The notes under the pieces were generated by a model. That model had not been told where the DNA came from and made no database searches. It saw only the letters and a list, made by a program, of their open reading frames with translations. A stretch of DNA of 64,000 nucleotides from Hofstenia miamia (lineage: Eukaryota; Xenacoelomorpha; Acoela; Hofsteniidae): NCBI GenBank assembly GCA_900660155.1, contig CABFPE010000417.1:413047-477046 (forward strand), read 5' to 3'. Positions 12,850 through 24,383 of the stretch are shown here, piece after piece (position 1 is the first letter of the stretch; every line of letters begins with the position of its first letter). The position numbers and the translations under genes are program-made.

Positions 12850-13947
12850 TTTAATTTGGCACACTGTTTGTTAGTTAGAGTGTATACACATCTGTTGCTG
12901 CTTGTCGTAGGAGGTTTACTACCACAAAACATGCTATCACATCCACCTAAATAGATGTCATCTAAACACAACTCTTGCCAAGCAAGAGGAAGACATTTTC
13001 AGGGTGTTTTGTTTGAATGTGGGCAATTAATTACTAGAATATTGATAGTGGGGTTCGTTGAACCCTCCCCCGAACAATCACAAATGTAATAACCTGCATG
13101 TTTATTCAAATTCACTTACACTAACCTTGTCAAACACCTAAGGATATAAGTTCGTGGAAAAAATAATAACTCTCAGATATTACAAAAATATTGCATTAAA
13201 GTAAGTGGAATAAATGAGATTGTCAATTAAATTTGGGGGTAAGATGGACCCAAATTCTTCAAGGGATTAATTCGTATATTTTGGTATAATATAATTCGGT
13301 GATTGGTTAATTTTCTCGTAAAACCTCGAATTATGTCTGTATTAAAAAAATTGGGTGTCTGTATAGATATTGTTGAACTCGATCACGTTTATATTTTATG
13401 TCTTACAGAGTGCAGTAAAACGAATTGTAATGTGTTGCTCCTTCATTTGCATGCGTAGAAATCCTTTACAATAATAATAACAAATTTAAGAATTGAGTCC
13501 AATGTAATGCAGTCCATTGTTTAACTCAGAATCTTTGCTGCATGTAAACTTTGATGAAAAAGTAAAATATATCATACCGATTTCATTGAACCAATTCTTA
13601 TTTGATCAATTTAACAAATTAATTAGAAGTTGACCGGAACATTGTTCGCCCACATGGGCATTTGCCCTCACTTCGAAAACCATAAGATAGATTAAAAATG
13701 AGTTACACAATAATTATTATTCTCTAATTCACATCAACTATAGGAATAGATTTTCTTTATCATTTTTCGGGAGGAATTTGTCAAATAATTAAAATGATGA
13801 AATAATCGTCAATTAATTTCTGCTTATTTAGAATCCCTGCTTTCCTGAAAAACAGTAAAATACAGAATTAGAAAGCATCGTATAATGCTATTCCTAATTG
13901 GAAAAATCCTGGTTGCACCCACATTCACACATTATATTTACTGTACG

Positions 13948-13948
<1 letters not shown>
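12850..13948. other. Intronic stretch: nothing recognised
   Basis: AT-rich sequence between the piggyBac remnant and the next microsatellite. The part up to about 13020 may still belong to the piggyBac element, but the frames are unreadable. No gene or repeat supported. Confidence 0.4.

Positions 13949-13949
<1 letters not shown>

Positions 13950-14013
<64 letters not shown>
13950..14013. repeat. Compound (TA)n(TG)n microsatellite
   Basis: About 45 bases of TA followed directly by about 18 bases of TG, 110 bases before the next host exon. Open frames spelling Ile-Tyr or Thr-His repeats across it are artefacts of the repeat. Confidence 0.95.
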
Positions 14014-14124
14014 TATAAACTTCAAGTGCATTCTTTTATAGTGGTTACTATTGTTTTTGTATCTATTAATATAATTCAATTGTAGGCTTAGTTAGGCTAA
14101 TTTGAAACCTTTTAATTTCTTTAG

Positions 14125-14229
14125 GTCCAGAAGAAAAACTTGCGCTATTACGGAAAAAGGAGCAAAAAGAAAATATAAAGACTTTAAAGCCAGTAAAAAA
14201 AGTTCAAAGTAGAGGCGACTGTTTTAAGC
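14125..14229 (+). CDS. Host gene, second visible exon (internal)
   Basis: One hundred and five bases between an acceptor (ttaatttctttag) and a donor (gtatgt). The first two bases complete the Gly codon left open at 5020; the frame then reads PEEKLALLRKKEQKENIKTL, followed by KPVKKVQSRGDCFK and one base of the next codon. The segment is highly charged, Lys/Glu-rich, and likely a helix or linker. Both splice sites are good, and the open frame in the one phase allowed by the previous exon is strong support for a single gene. I do not recognise the protein. The following intron is 20.7 kb and contains the LINE and Penelope cluster, all on the opposite strand. Confidence 0.55.
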
Positions 14230-17200
14230 GTATGTTTTATTAATATAGAATCACTTCAAATTTGCTATTTATGTACTAAAATATGCTTACTTTATAACAT
14301 ATAAACAGCTAACGAACAAGGTGTAGCATCATACATAAAAATTGCGCGTCTCCTCTAAAAACTTAGTTTGCGTAAAAAAAGTAAAAATTAATGTTTGCTT
14401 GACATTTATATTTTTAATATTTATCTATTAGACACATTTCTGCCAATTGTAGGCGATAGAGATGTGTACTTCGAAAAATATCAAAATTTTGTTGGAACTA
14501 TCGGACAGAAATGCTAAAGTCTTGCTACTAAAAATGGCTGGCAATTTCGGTCTGTTTCTGTACAATATACTCATAGAGAAACCCCCGGGTGGATAATAAT
14601 ATTAAAATAGTAGTGCAACTTCCCTCTCCTTTTTAAGCTCAAAATCGCTATTTTTTCTGACATCATCCCGGTAATATGAACTTTATAACAGAATGGAAAT
14701 TTCACATTATGATCTAGTTATATACCCAATATGTTGTTTGCACCATTAGTTCAGAAGATAGTAATTACCCACCCCTAAATATTTGGTCCAGGAAGCCACC
14801 CCCCCCCCNCCCCCTCCCTCAAATAGTATTAAAAATGGTTTGTTTGGATGGGATGTCTTCTTAGGCAAATAATTATATTAAACTTGTTGATTCAGTGAAT
14901 TCTGTTTAAAATTTTATGTTTTCCTATTTTCTTTGGCAGAAAACAGCGAATAAGCTCAATAGATATTGATACCAGCAAACAAAATTTTTGAGATCATTTA
15001 TAACAATTTGTTATAATGCTGAAGTGCTAATAATATTAAACAAAAAGCAACGCTTGTCATCGTAATTATTGTTCGAATATGTTTCCAATAAATCGTTTGC
15101 ATCAATTGATTGTTCAATTTCTAAATTTGTAGTAATGACAGAGTTCATCCCTAAACGTTTATATTCCATTTATTTCTTCAGAAATAAATAGATTTTAATG
15201 CTTACTAAATACCAAATCTAAAGTATTTCACGAATCTGATCTGTCAAATGACTTCATAATATTTGAAAGATGAAATAAAATGGCATCAAATTAATTAGAG
15301 AATAAAATTAAAAACTATTTGTATCATGTACGTTAAAATCACAAGATATAAATCTAGAGAGGTTTCTTGAAATTCGTTTTGAGCAGAAGGTTTAAATTTC
15401 ATTGAATGCGAAATCTAATATTTCTAATGCTAGAGGTAATTGTTAATGTTAGAAGCAATATAAATGCAAATTAATAGCACAGTGAAGTCTATAGTAATTG
15501 AACATGCGAGTTAGGTATCAATATTGATTTTAATTTCGATGCATGATAAGTCGTGTTCAGCTAATATTACATAACTATTCGTAAACAAAATTGACAATTT
15601 TAGCAGTGAACGTCACTATTTTTTGCAATAAATTTTAAATTCAAATTTCGCTTTAATTTTTTTTCCGAAATTTAGCTTTCATCATATAAAGGTGCTTTCT
15701 AAAACTATCTTAAATATGCATGGCGTGTGTGTATATTTATACACAGTACTGTACATATGTAATATAGTACTGTTCACTAATATTGACCCGCTGCCGTCCG
15801 GAAAATTGTAAAATTCATGAACCGGTGACCCGATTTGATCCGTTTTTAGGTAGCTACTTTTTGCTTGCAAGGTTTTCTAAAAACATATAGATATAGCATA
15901 GATATTAAAGTGAAGCAGCATACCACAGGGGTCTTCACTGACATTCAAAGGATTCGCACTATTATAAAGATGTAAATTTATTTTAAAAACTTATATTGAA
16001 AAATAAATTTTGTTTGTAATTGAATTTAAACTTAAATATTTAAATAAATATTACAGGTTTGTATAGACAAGATTTAATGTATGAACGTTTTCAGTTTAAT
16101 ATTTAGTAAAATAAGTGAATAATTTTTTCGTAATGATTTACGCTTGTTATTTCTTTATGTCACAAGTGACATCATAAATACAAATCGAGGACTACCGGCA
16201 TTTGTAAATTATTAGCATGAGCTTCAGTGTTTGTAATTGATAGGGGACCTAACAGAAATAATGTTGTTTGTGGATTGCGTTAATTTTTTGGATTTCAATA
16301 TAAAGCATGTCGTTTTAGTAATATATTTACTTCAATTTTTACATTTTATCTGTGCTTCTTTATATATATATATATATATATAGCGCCAATGTAACGAATT
16401 ATTGTAATATCTTACAAAAGCGATGCGCTACAATAATATAATAGTAATTAGTAGCACGTTACCATTGAAAATATTTTTCGTTCCTTATGCGTTACTTCTA
16501 GGCTTTTATTTCGCTAGAGAGTAAAATAGCGGGCTTTTCTAATATTTTTCCAACTTTGTTAATAACAATAAATATAGACAGAAATATTCAAATATATGTT
16601 TGATTTATTTATTGAATACACAACATGTTTTTAGTTAAGATTTACAATTTAAAAAATTCTATAAGTGCGAGTAATATAAATAAATTACGCACATGTTAAT
16701 GAGGTAAAATATATTAACATACGTAAATCCAATGATGAAATTCTTAATTTTTTTCATCTGTTATTTATTAAAATACGTAAATTAATATTTTCTTGTTTCA
16801 TTAGTATATTTAGCTAATGTTTATATTGATTTATATAATTGTGAAAATTTTCAAATTGTTAGTTATTATGTAAACTACGAAAATTTTAAAAATTTATTTG
16901 CATTCTAATATCAAGACTACATTGGAGAAATCTTAGTAGAAATTCAATTGTTTTCGCATCACATTAAAGAACTTTATATGATTACGGCATGCTATCTATT
17001 AAATATGATTTCAGAAAACATGACGTGCGAAATCATAACAATGACATGTGAAATACCTATCACTAATGTTACCAATCGTTGATGTCGCATCCACGTACCA
17101 ATAATAAGAGATTGTAAGTTCAACGGTAATTATTGACAAGTGGTTGGATTTGCAATTATATTCTTTGTTTGTTTTAATACGCCAAAAAAATATGTTTGTA

Positions 17201-17376
17201 TATACTAGCATGAAGTCGTTAGTAACAGTGAGCTACTCAAAGTAGCAATGTGTAGAAAATAAACAAAAATGTTTCAAGAGTTTTTCCATTAATGTTATTC
17301 AATGTTTAAAACTAATATTTTTTAATAATTAAAAATATATAACATATTTTTATTAATTTCATTATATAAAATTAGT
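14230..17376. other. Intronic stretch: nothing recognised apart from simple repeats
   Basis: AT-rich sequence with no supported gene. It holds a poly-C tract broken by a single N at 14809 (a likely sequencing or assembly stumble) and a short (TA)n at 16360-16382. A possible short exon with an acceptor before about 14432 was considered and not accepted. Confidence 0.5.
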
Positions 17377-17380
17377 AAAA

Positions 17381-17403
17381 GTTGGGTGTTTAGAACACCC
17401 GAC
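17381..17403. repeat. Short inverted repeat (hairpin), 10-bp arms
   Basis: GTTGGGTGTT, spacer TAG, AACACCCGAC. The arms pair with one G-T wobble. The sequence AAAAGTTGGGTG occurs again at about 17405. Together with the longer hairpin 40 bases downstream, this suggests the end of an unidentified mobile element. Confidence 0.8.
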
Positions 17404-17444
17404 AAAAAGTTGGGTGAATGGAATAAATTTCCGTCTCAACTATA

Positions 17445-17483
17445 CGATTTAATCGGCCCGATTAAGCCGGGCCGATTAAATCG
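17445..17483. repeat. Perfect inverted repeat, 16-bp arms, 7-base spacer
   Basis: The left arm CGATTTAATCGGCCCG (17445-17460) and right arm CGGGCCGATTAAATCG (17468-17483) are perfect reverse complements around ATTAAGC. They form a strong stem with a GC-rich centre in otherwise AT-rich DNA. No coding function; an overlapping 71-codon open frame is largely this palindrome. Confidence 0.9.
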
Positions 17484-18344
17484 GGAGTTAAGACAGGCCT
17501 TAAGAGACTGCGTGCAGATAATTAGAGTACCTCAGATGCGATTGAATGTTAAAAAAGTGTACACATGCGTCCAGACCTATTGTGTTCGAAACGGACCCTG
17601 ATTAGGAAAAAAACTAAGCGTTACAAGTTGGCCTCAGTATTATACTCATTTCTCTCTTTTGTTCACCACTTCACACATTAATCGTTCCCTACAACAGGCA
17701 TTATGTCTTTAATCCCATAATAGCGAGCACTGTTCGCTTCACGACTATTAATCCGAAGTTAATCAAAGTTAACATGAAGTTAATTCAGCCGTTTTCAACT
17801 GAATAACCGTAGCCTGAATTTTTACTGAATTTTGTTATTAATGTGTCACACCGTCAGTGTTTCACGAAAAGGATATTATAATTATTTTTCAGATAATCGT
17901 TCAACACGTGGACGAATATTAATATTGACTTAAGTTTGTCATTGATTCCGAGAGTTGCGTTAACAAATATTCAAATATGATATTACCATGGTAGCTGTGA
18001 ATTATAGATCGCAACGTAATCACGGTCAGTACTAAGCTGTATTAATGCGCCCAGAAAGCTCAATTCAATCAATCCTAGAAATGTAAATATCCCTATTGCC
18101 TCGCGCATCACACTGTTAGAATCAATGTTCAAATCAAATAATTTATTGCTTTTATAGTGTGTTCGAAACGTTACTGTGCACCTGCAATTTTAAGGTAAAA
18201 TATTGCTGTTTTTTAGTCAAAATTCCCATAAAAATATATTACGAAATCAGTGTCATATTGAAAACAATTACTGTCTATTTTTTTCATAAAATATTAAAGA
18301 ATTAATGTCACAATAGTTGTTTGAAATTACTTTCTGAATCCTGA

Positions 18345-19082
18345 ATGCATAGATCAATTCGGTTTTTCAAATTTTCTAACGCTCCGTGGATTTCTCCTTC
18401 GGCGATTGACATCAATTTCGTGTCCGATGTTGTCACGCAGATTCTGAAGGCTTCTTGTGTAAATTCAATACCACTTAGATCCGAAATGCTTGGAAATACA
18501 TGTTGGCTTTTGGTGGAAAATTTCTTTTAAAGCTGGAGTGAAGTTTTCGCAGTATGTGCTGTTGGCAACAAGTAGTTGCCGTTCTTCTTCACTTAATTGT
18601 TTGATAAAAGCTTTAAGAATTTCTTTGCTACGAATTGCTGAAGATTTTCAGTGGACCTCAGTTTAGAATTTTAGCTGCTAACATATCCAGACAAGGAAGC
18701 CGCGCTTCATAAAAAATAGTCTTTTGTATCACCCCATCTTTGTTCATATTATGCTTTAATGATCAACAAAGCTAGTCGTTTTTATAACCTGTTTCTTGTA
18801 GCTTATGTGGGCAAGTAACCCGTTAAAGATATAAGCTCAAAGCCTTCCTCCCAGTATTATGTACCGTTCCCACATATAAAAATCACTTCTTGGGATGAAT
18901 TCTGCAATGACTTGGTTGGACTGCGATTCATGGCTTCCATTAACAGATTCAATATCTCTGAATTTGTTCATCAAAGATTTCACTGCATTTCGATGGTACA
19001 CAATCTCTAAGCAATTTTTTCCTTCACGGTTGAGATTTTGGACCCGAAACCAGATTTCAATCCGAATTTCTAAAATCATCAA
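18345..19082 (-). pseudogene. Degenerate minus-strand coding remnant, probably transposon-derived
   Basis: Scattered protein-like blocks on the minus strand: 19082-18837 (NREGKNCLEIVYHRNAVKSL and further) and near 18640-18480 (IKQLSEEERQLLVANSTYCE then NFTPALKEIFHQ). They are separated by many stops. The block style resembles transposon proteins, but I could not match it to a named family. It lies just downstream of a hAT C-terminal domain on the same strand, so it may be part of another element fused or nested there. Confidence 0.3.
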
Positions 19083-19159
19083 GTATTAAATTGATAAAAA
19101 TTATACTTCATTGCATGAATTTTAAAATTTTATTTTTATTGATGTTTTGAAAAAAAATT

Positions 19160-19282
19160 AGTATTTCTAAGTTTTCTATGGTGTCGTCTGCCAGTGATTA
19201 ACGTCTATCAGTCACAATAAGCCCACAAGAAGAGAAGTCTCGTTCAGATCGACCAGGTGCCTCTTTAAATACAAATCTGGAT
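19160..19282 (-). mobile_element. hAT transposase C-terminal dimerisation-domain fragment
   Basis: On the minus strand the frame reads RFVFKEAPGRSERDFSSCGL, then IVTDRR, a stop, and SLADDTIENLEIL. SER-FS-G-IVTDRR-L is the signature of the hAT C-terminal dimerisation domain. One in-frame stop follows the DRR. Nothing readable of the rest of the transposase is attached upstream, so this is a small dead piece. Confidence 0.6.
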
Positions 19283-19598
19283 GGAAATCTTTTTATTCAT
19301 TCATAACAAACTGAAATATTAGCAGATGCACGATAAAATCTCTATAAATCCAAAACCCTAATTCGAATTTTTTATTCACGTCATTTGTGCTGCTGATGAG
19401 CTTAGTTTTAGATTTAGCAATTTTCTTCTTATAAACTTGCTGATACGAGTTGGTTCTTTTTAATCCAACTTAGCTGTTCGGTAAACAATATAACAACAAG
19501 TTGAAATGTCCTTGAGATGATAGACACTACAATGATCACAACAAATTGCAATATTGTTATTATTATTATTATTATTATTATATTTCTTAAACCCGAAC

Positions 19599-20069
19599 TC
19601 AACCGGTTTTGCTTTCAAAAAAGCTTTGTACTAGATGATTGCACCCGTTCACACTGATTAATTTAGGCAGTGGTGCTGGGGCGCGGTGACCACCTCCATT
19701 CTCCCCAATATTTCTATAGCTACATTTTCTTCTGTAGATATAATTATAACTGCGAGTCAGTCTACTACACAAATGATTCTCGCGAGGAAACTGTAAAATG
19801 TTTTTGATTGATTGTGATTGATAATTGCAATTCATTTTTAATGTAGCCTTTTGTCTAAAAAATAGCATTCTTTGGCACCGGAGCAGTAAGAATTTGGTGC
19901 TGTGCATGCCAACACCATCCAGGGAAAATTTTCTAAGTAACTTGCGTAATAATACTTTAAGACCATTCAAACTTTTTGCAAAGATCTTATTAACTTTAAT
20001 TAAGTGAATTGTTTCATTTTTTCCTTCTAGTATATTTGTATTTAGCTCAAAACATTGAATTTGATCCAT
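19599..20069 (-). CDS. Unrecognised 156-codon open frame, doubtful gene
   Basis: An uninterrupted minus-strand frame from ATG (20069) to stop (19599). It is long for such AT-rich DNA, where one or none of this length would be expected by chance in the window. The predicted protein is basic, with a Leu/Arg/Lys-rich stretch (VLLRKLLRKFSLDGVG) and a Gly/Pro-rich patch (GENGGGHRAPAPLPKL) near the end. I recognise no domain, signal peptide or membrane segment. It lies in an intron on the strand opposite the host gene, 0.3 kb upstream of a hAT fragment of the same orientation. It could be a transposon remnant or a chance frame. Confidence 0.2.
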   Translation of the reverse strand: MDQIQCFELNTNILEGKNETIHLIKVNKIFAKSLNGLKVLLRKLLRKFSLDGVGMHSTKFLLLRCQRMLFFRQKATLKMNCNYQSQSIKNILQFPRENHLCSRLTRSYNYIYRRKCSYRNIGENGGGHRAPAPLPKLISVNGCNHLVQSFFESKTG

Positions 20070-20183
20070 CGGAATCTAACAGGGTCACACGAACATTAGA
20101 GTAAGTCATTATTTTATCATCCTAAGTTTAATTATATTGATGATAGCATTTAAACTAGATTCAAAATTAGACACCAATTTATT

Positions 20184-20188
<5 letters not shown>

Positions 20189-20218
<30 letters not shown>

Positions 20219-20428
20219 NNNNNNNNNNNNNNNNNNNNNNNNNNNNNNNNNNNNNNNNNNNNNNNNNNNNNNNNNNNNNNNNNNNNNNNNNNNNNNNNNN
20301 NNNNNNNNNNNNNNNNNNNNNNNNNNNNNNNNNNNNNNNNNNNNNNNNNNNNNNNNNNNNNNNNNNNNNNNNNNNNNNNNNNNNNNNNNNNNNNNNNNNN
20401 NNNNNNNNNNNNNNNNNNNNNNNNNNNN

Positions 20429-20458
<30 letters not shown>
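20189..20458. repeat. (TA)n microsatellite containing a 210-base assembly gap
   Basis: TA repeats run from about 20189 to 20217 and resume at 20429-20458. Bases 20219-20428 are N. The gap lies inside the repeat, so its true content and length are unknown. Confidence 0.95.
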
Positions 20459-20459
<1 letters not shown>

Positions 20460-20461
<2 letters not shown>

Positions 20462-21690
20462 GGCGTATCCTAAAATAGGTTTTTGTAAATTTGCAAATGC
20501 TTGGGTTCCAAACGTGGAGAATTTATAAAATAGGCTTAAAGAATAAAAAGAAAAATACTAAACGTAAAAAACGTGTTACCATTTCCATTTTTATAGTAGC
20601 TCTATGCAGATCTATTTTATATACAAAAAAGAATGCCAATTTTTAAAGGTAATTTTTTGAAATTGCAGCAAGCTTACTATTTATTTAAGGTGTATTGTAC
20701 TTTGATGCTGACTTTGCTATATGTTCCAAGAGCTTAATAGCCTTCCGAGCTGCTTGATTTTACCTAGAAACTTCAATATACCAAGTTCAAAGCTGCAATA
20801 ATATTTTAAGTATTTTTTGCTTTTGGATAAAACACTAGTGTGCTATAAAGCTCTAGAGAAATGCTAGTATCAAAACTTTGACTTAAAACCAAACAGAGCT
20901 CCAATTATTGACGATTATTCACAAAACTTGCTGAAGATAAGGTCAATTATCTGGTAATAGAAATTATAGTACTAAGATTAACAGAAAAATTAGTTTTTAC
21001 CTTGAAGCTTAACTTTTTTTATATTGCAAAGTTTTGCTGGCAAATTTATGTGTGAAGTATCTATTTCTCCCAGGCAGCTGAAGCCAATGAAGATCATTTA
21101 TAAAATACATGTCTCTATTTTGCATAGGATATTTTCGAGTGTTTTTAGAATATAATTTTATCATTTGCTCTTGAAAGGAATGCAATATGCTCTATGAGAG
21201 TTAAAATTCCTCAACAATAATCACAATGCAGTTTACTTTAATTTTCCTGCCCATTAAGCCATAAATCTACCAACAATTTATATGGCTGCAGGATGTTTTT
21301 CAACTATTATAGGGGCCTTTCAACAGTTAGACCTAATTTGTGATTTCCTGATTTTTAGGGCACGTGTAGTCCTAAAATGTTTTCAATGGGTTGTGGTTAG
21401 ATTATTTTTGATATTATTACAAAGTGTAGCTTGCAATTTATTTAAAATCAAATCATTTCTTTCACAAATTGCAATGATTTTGTGATTTTCCACAAAAAAA
21501 TTTAAATGTTTTCCGTAACAATAACAGACGCATATTCCATCGCTTATTTAACTCTCTTGTGTAAAGTTTAAATGAAGAAAGGGCATGATGTAATTTAATA
21601 AATCGTGAAAAAAATTATTATTAATATTATTTTTATACCATTTGTCTACAATCCCACACTAAAGTTCAAAGGAAATTGATAATACCTATA
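20460..21690. other. Intronic stretch: nothing firmly recognised
   Basis: Stop-rich sequence. Minus-strand pieces around 21490-21300 (ERNDLILNKLQATLCNN, HWKHFRTTRALK) and 21270-21150 have some look of a very old transposase, but no catalytic motif is visible, so no family is assigned. Confidence 0.35.
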
Positions 21691-21706
21691 TATATATATA
21701 TATATA

Positions 21707-21946
21707 TGTGGTGCATTTAGGATTTTTAAAACGGAGAGGGACCTGACACACATTTTTACAGAAAAATTATTTTAAGCACAAGTAAAGTTGCATTCGTCTT
21801 TTTAGACCAAATCGATTGATGACATTTTGAATTCAAGTGAACTATTTTCAATTTTGACAAAAAGAGAACATTTTGATTAAGTATTCGCAGCTAGTCTCAA
21901 AAGAGGGGTGTGGGGCGGTCGCCCATCCCCCCTAAACGCGCCACTG
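21707..21946. mobile_element. hAT-like MITE inserted in a TA microsatellite
   Basis: The left end reads GTGGTGCATTTAGG. The right end, on the minus strand, reads CAGTGGCGCGTTTAGGGGGG. The shared pattern GTGGYGCRTTTAGG forms inverted ends of about 14 bases; the right one keeps the CAG terminus usual for hAT elements. The 240-bp element has no coding capacity. Both sides are TA repeats (21689-21706 and from 21947), so target-site duplication cannot be judged. Confidence 0.6.
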
Positions 21947-21967
21947 ATATATATACACTATATATTA

Positions 21968-22009
<42 letters not shown>

Positions 22010-22021
22010 ATTATTATTATT
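21947..22021. repeat. TA-rich then (TTA)n microsatellite
   Basis: A mixed TA tract followed by about 18 bases of TTA repeat. Confidence 0.9.
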
Positions 22022-24051
22022 AAGCTTAAACCATTTCATCCAAATGCAGATATAGTTTTGTACTAACAGAAAATATAATGTTTTCGCTAAAATTTCTTAT
22101 GAAAAAATATATATTAGTTAAGATTATCCACACGATAGAAAGAATGACGTGTTTACTTTAGAAAGATCTTAAAACAGCACAAATTATTTTGCCAGATGAG
22201 AAGCTTTTTCGATTGAATCAATTTGTCATAGATAATTGAACACTTCGACATATAGCTGTTTTAAAAAAAATCTATCCCATCTGTTTTAAATTAAGTTGAT
22301 AAATTTATACTGCGTTTGTTAATATGTTTAAAAAAACATTAAACAACTCAAGCAGCGTTATCGTGAAAATAGCCTCAAAGCTAGTGTCATTAATCGCCAA
22401 ACATCATAATGGTCTTGACGCCGCAGTGTAAGTTGCTATGTGATATGAGCTGCATCCTTAATAATTGAAGAATTTTTGTCTGATTTAATCCATTTATACT
22501 CTGTTTATATTTCGGTTTTAATTTAGTAAATTTTCAATTCGAATGCTGCGTTTGTTTTTCGCAAACAATTTGGATAATCAAATTTAGCAATAAAATTGGA
22601 GTTATTTTCGACTGTTAGCTAAAAACAATCAAAATATATCTATTTTCCAACTTATGTATAATTTTAGACAACTGTGTTGTGAACATTTTCACCATATTCT
22701 GTTGCTATTTTAAAAATTCTATAATTATTTTTTTGCTACAATCCCTGGCGGAATAAATTAATCTCATTTTGGATGCTGAGGAAGCGATAATTTAATTTTC
22801 GGGTAGGAATGTTTGTAACGAGTCGAACTTTTTATTGTTGTCCCCTGAAATCACTCATTTTTGCTTGCAATTTTAATAAGTGATAAATATTTTACATTTT
22901 AACCACTTTGTTCATTTTTGATGTAAATTTATTATAAGTATGGCTTGCAAGAGGGCGCATAACATCCCCTGATTGTTTAAAATTGTTTTCATTTACGTAC
23001 AAAACACTATTTATTGTTATGATAGTTTGAAATACTGAGGGACTTAAGAACAAATACTTTTTATGACTTGTGACCATTTGACGAATCCTATTAACTGTAA
23101 TCTGACAAAAATATTTTGAAATTTCAAATTGCATTCACACAAATAGAAGTTTTATGTTTTCGCATGTTTAATTTAATGCAATTATCTATTGATGTAAAAA
23201 CCAAATAATGACATTGAAGTTACGTAATATACAATATGTATAATTTTTTTGGCTGAAATTTGCATGAGAAATCCCTTTCATTTTAATATTTTGCATAACT
23301 GTAAATCTCGTCTTTGGAGGAGTGAGTTAAATTACGTTTTATATTGATAATATAGGTTCAGAGCTGACAACGGGTCGTAGCTTGTGTGCCCGGCAACCCG
23401 AAAATTTTTATAAGTCGAAATGTATTCCAAAATACATCTGTGTTTTACTTGAAGACTTAATTTTATAAAAATATTGTTGCAATCTTTGGCTTCGCCATAA
23501 TAAATAATGTATATAAAGGGTAATGTGATGAAAAACAATAAATGCAATGTAGAAAATGATACTGAATGAGTAAGTTTATCTCACCTCTTGCCAAGAAAAA
23601 GCAGTGCTTTCATACCAAAATTAATTTTGTTTAGCATTTTCTAGGTGAGAACCTAGAAATAAGACTAAATATTATTAACTAGTACTATGACGTGTTATTG
23701 TGTTAACCGTTTACGATAGTGAAAAATAGTGGTTTGTCAAATCCAATTTGTCAAAATGGATTACGGGTAAATTTTAAATTATTAAACCAAGAATAGCCCG
23801 GCCTTGATACGTTTTGATTTCATCTCTATGAATTAATGTTCTCTTAAAATCTAGACGCGTTCCTGCCATAATAGTGAATTTATTAATTCTCCACTGTATT
23901 TCTATTTTGAAATCTTTACAGCTTTTGTTCTATATATTGCTTACTGCCATCAAATTCTATGACTTTACAATGCCGTGTCTGGGCATCGATATCAAATGAA
24001 ATATTTGAATATTAACACAATCTCATGTTCGATTTTCGTGTTTCAATTTTG
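22022..24051. other. Intronic stretch: nothing recognised
   Basis: Two kilobases of AT-rich sequence without a supported gene or repeat structure. Open frames here are short and have no family resemblance. Confidence 0.5.
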
Positions 24052-24052
24052 T

Positions 24053-24092
<40 letters not shown>
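24052..24092. repeat. (CAA)n tract, 3' tail of the minus-strand LINE
   Basis: Thirteen or so CAA units. Read on the minus strand it is (TTG)n following the LINE 3' UTR, the usual 3' terminus of CR1/L2-type LINEs. This fixes the 3' boundary of the element. Confidence 0.85.
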
Positions 24093-24093
<1 letters not shown>

Positions 24094-24103
24094 TTATTTC
24101 TTA

Positions 24104-24328
24104 GGCCACGATTAGACTAGGTGATTGGTTAAAAGTGATCTGTCACTTTTGAAAGCGTTGCACGTCTAACCACCTTAGATAATTAGCGATGTGACGATCA
24201 CAAGGAAATCGAACGCGCACGATTTCTTCGTGATCGTCACATCGCTAATTATCTCGGGTGGTTAGACGTGCGATTCACTCAAAATGTGATAGATCACTTT
24301 TGAGCAAATAACTAGTCTAACCGTGGCC
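24104..24328. mobile_element. Palindromic MITE, 3-bp TTA target duplication (Harbinger-like)
   Basis: A 225-bp element that is almost entirely an inverted repeat. The left end reads GGCCACGATTAGACTAG and the right end, on the minus strand, GGCCACGGTTAGACTAG. Inner arms share GATAATTAGCGATGTGACGA-like sequence. TTA flanks both sides (24101-24103, 24329-24331), as in PIF/Harbinger elements. No coding capacity. It is inserted in the 3' UTR of the CR1/L2-like LINE, so it is younger than that LINE copy. Confidence 0.8.
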
Positions 24329-24383
24329 TTATAAAGCGCATAACTAAAAAAAATACTCCCATGCGCTAAAAAGTGTATAAACG

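Noticed and set aside
13885-14085. Open frames on both strands across the (TA)n(TG)n tract
   Set aside because: They consist mainly of Ile-Tyr or Thr-His repeats produced by the microsatellite.
14433-14517. Possible exon (PIVGDRDVYFEKYQNF) after an acceptor at about 14432
   Set aside because: The phase fits the exon ending at 14229 and the peptide looks reasonable, but it runs to a stop, lacks a donor that would fit the later exons, and 28 open codons can occur by chance.
17386-17601. 71-codon plus-strand open frame
   Set aside because: Its first half is the pair of inverted repeats and the rest shows no family resemblance.
20137-20478. Plus-strand open frame through the gap
   Set aside because: It exists only because N bases and TA repeats contain no stop.
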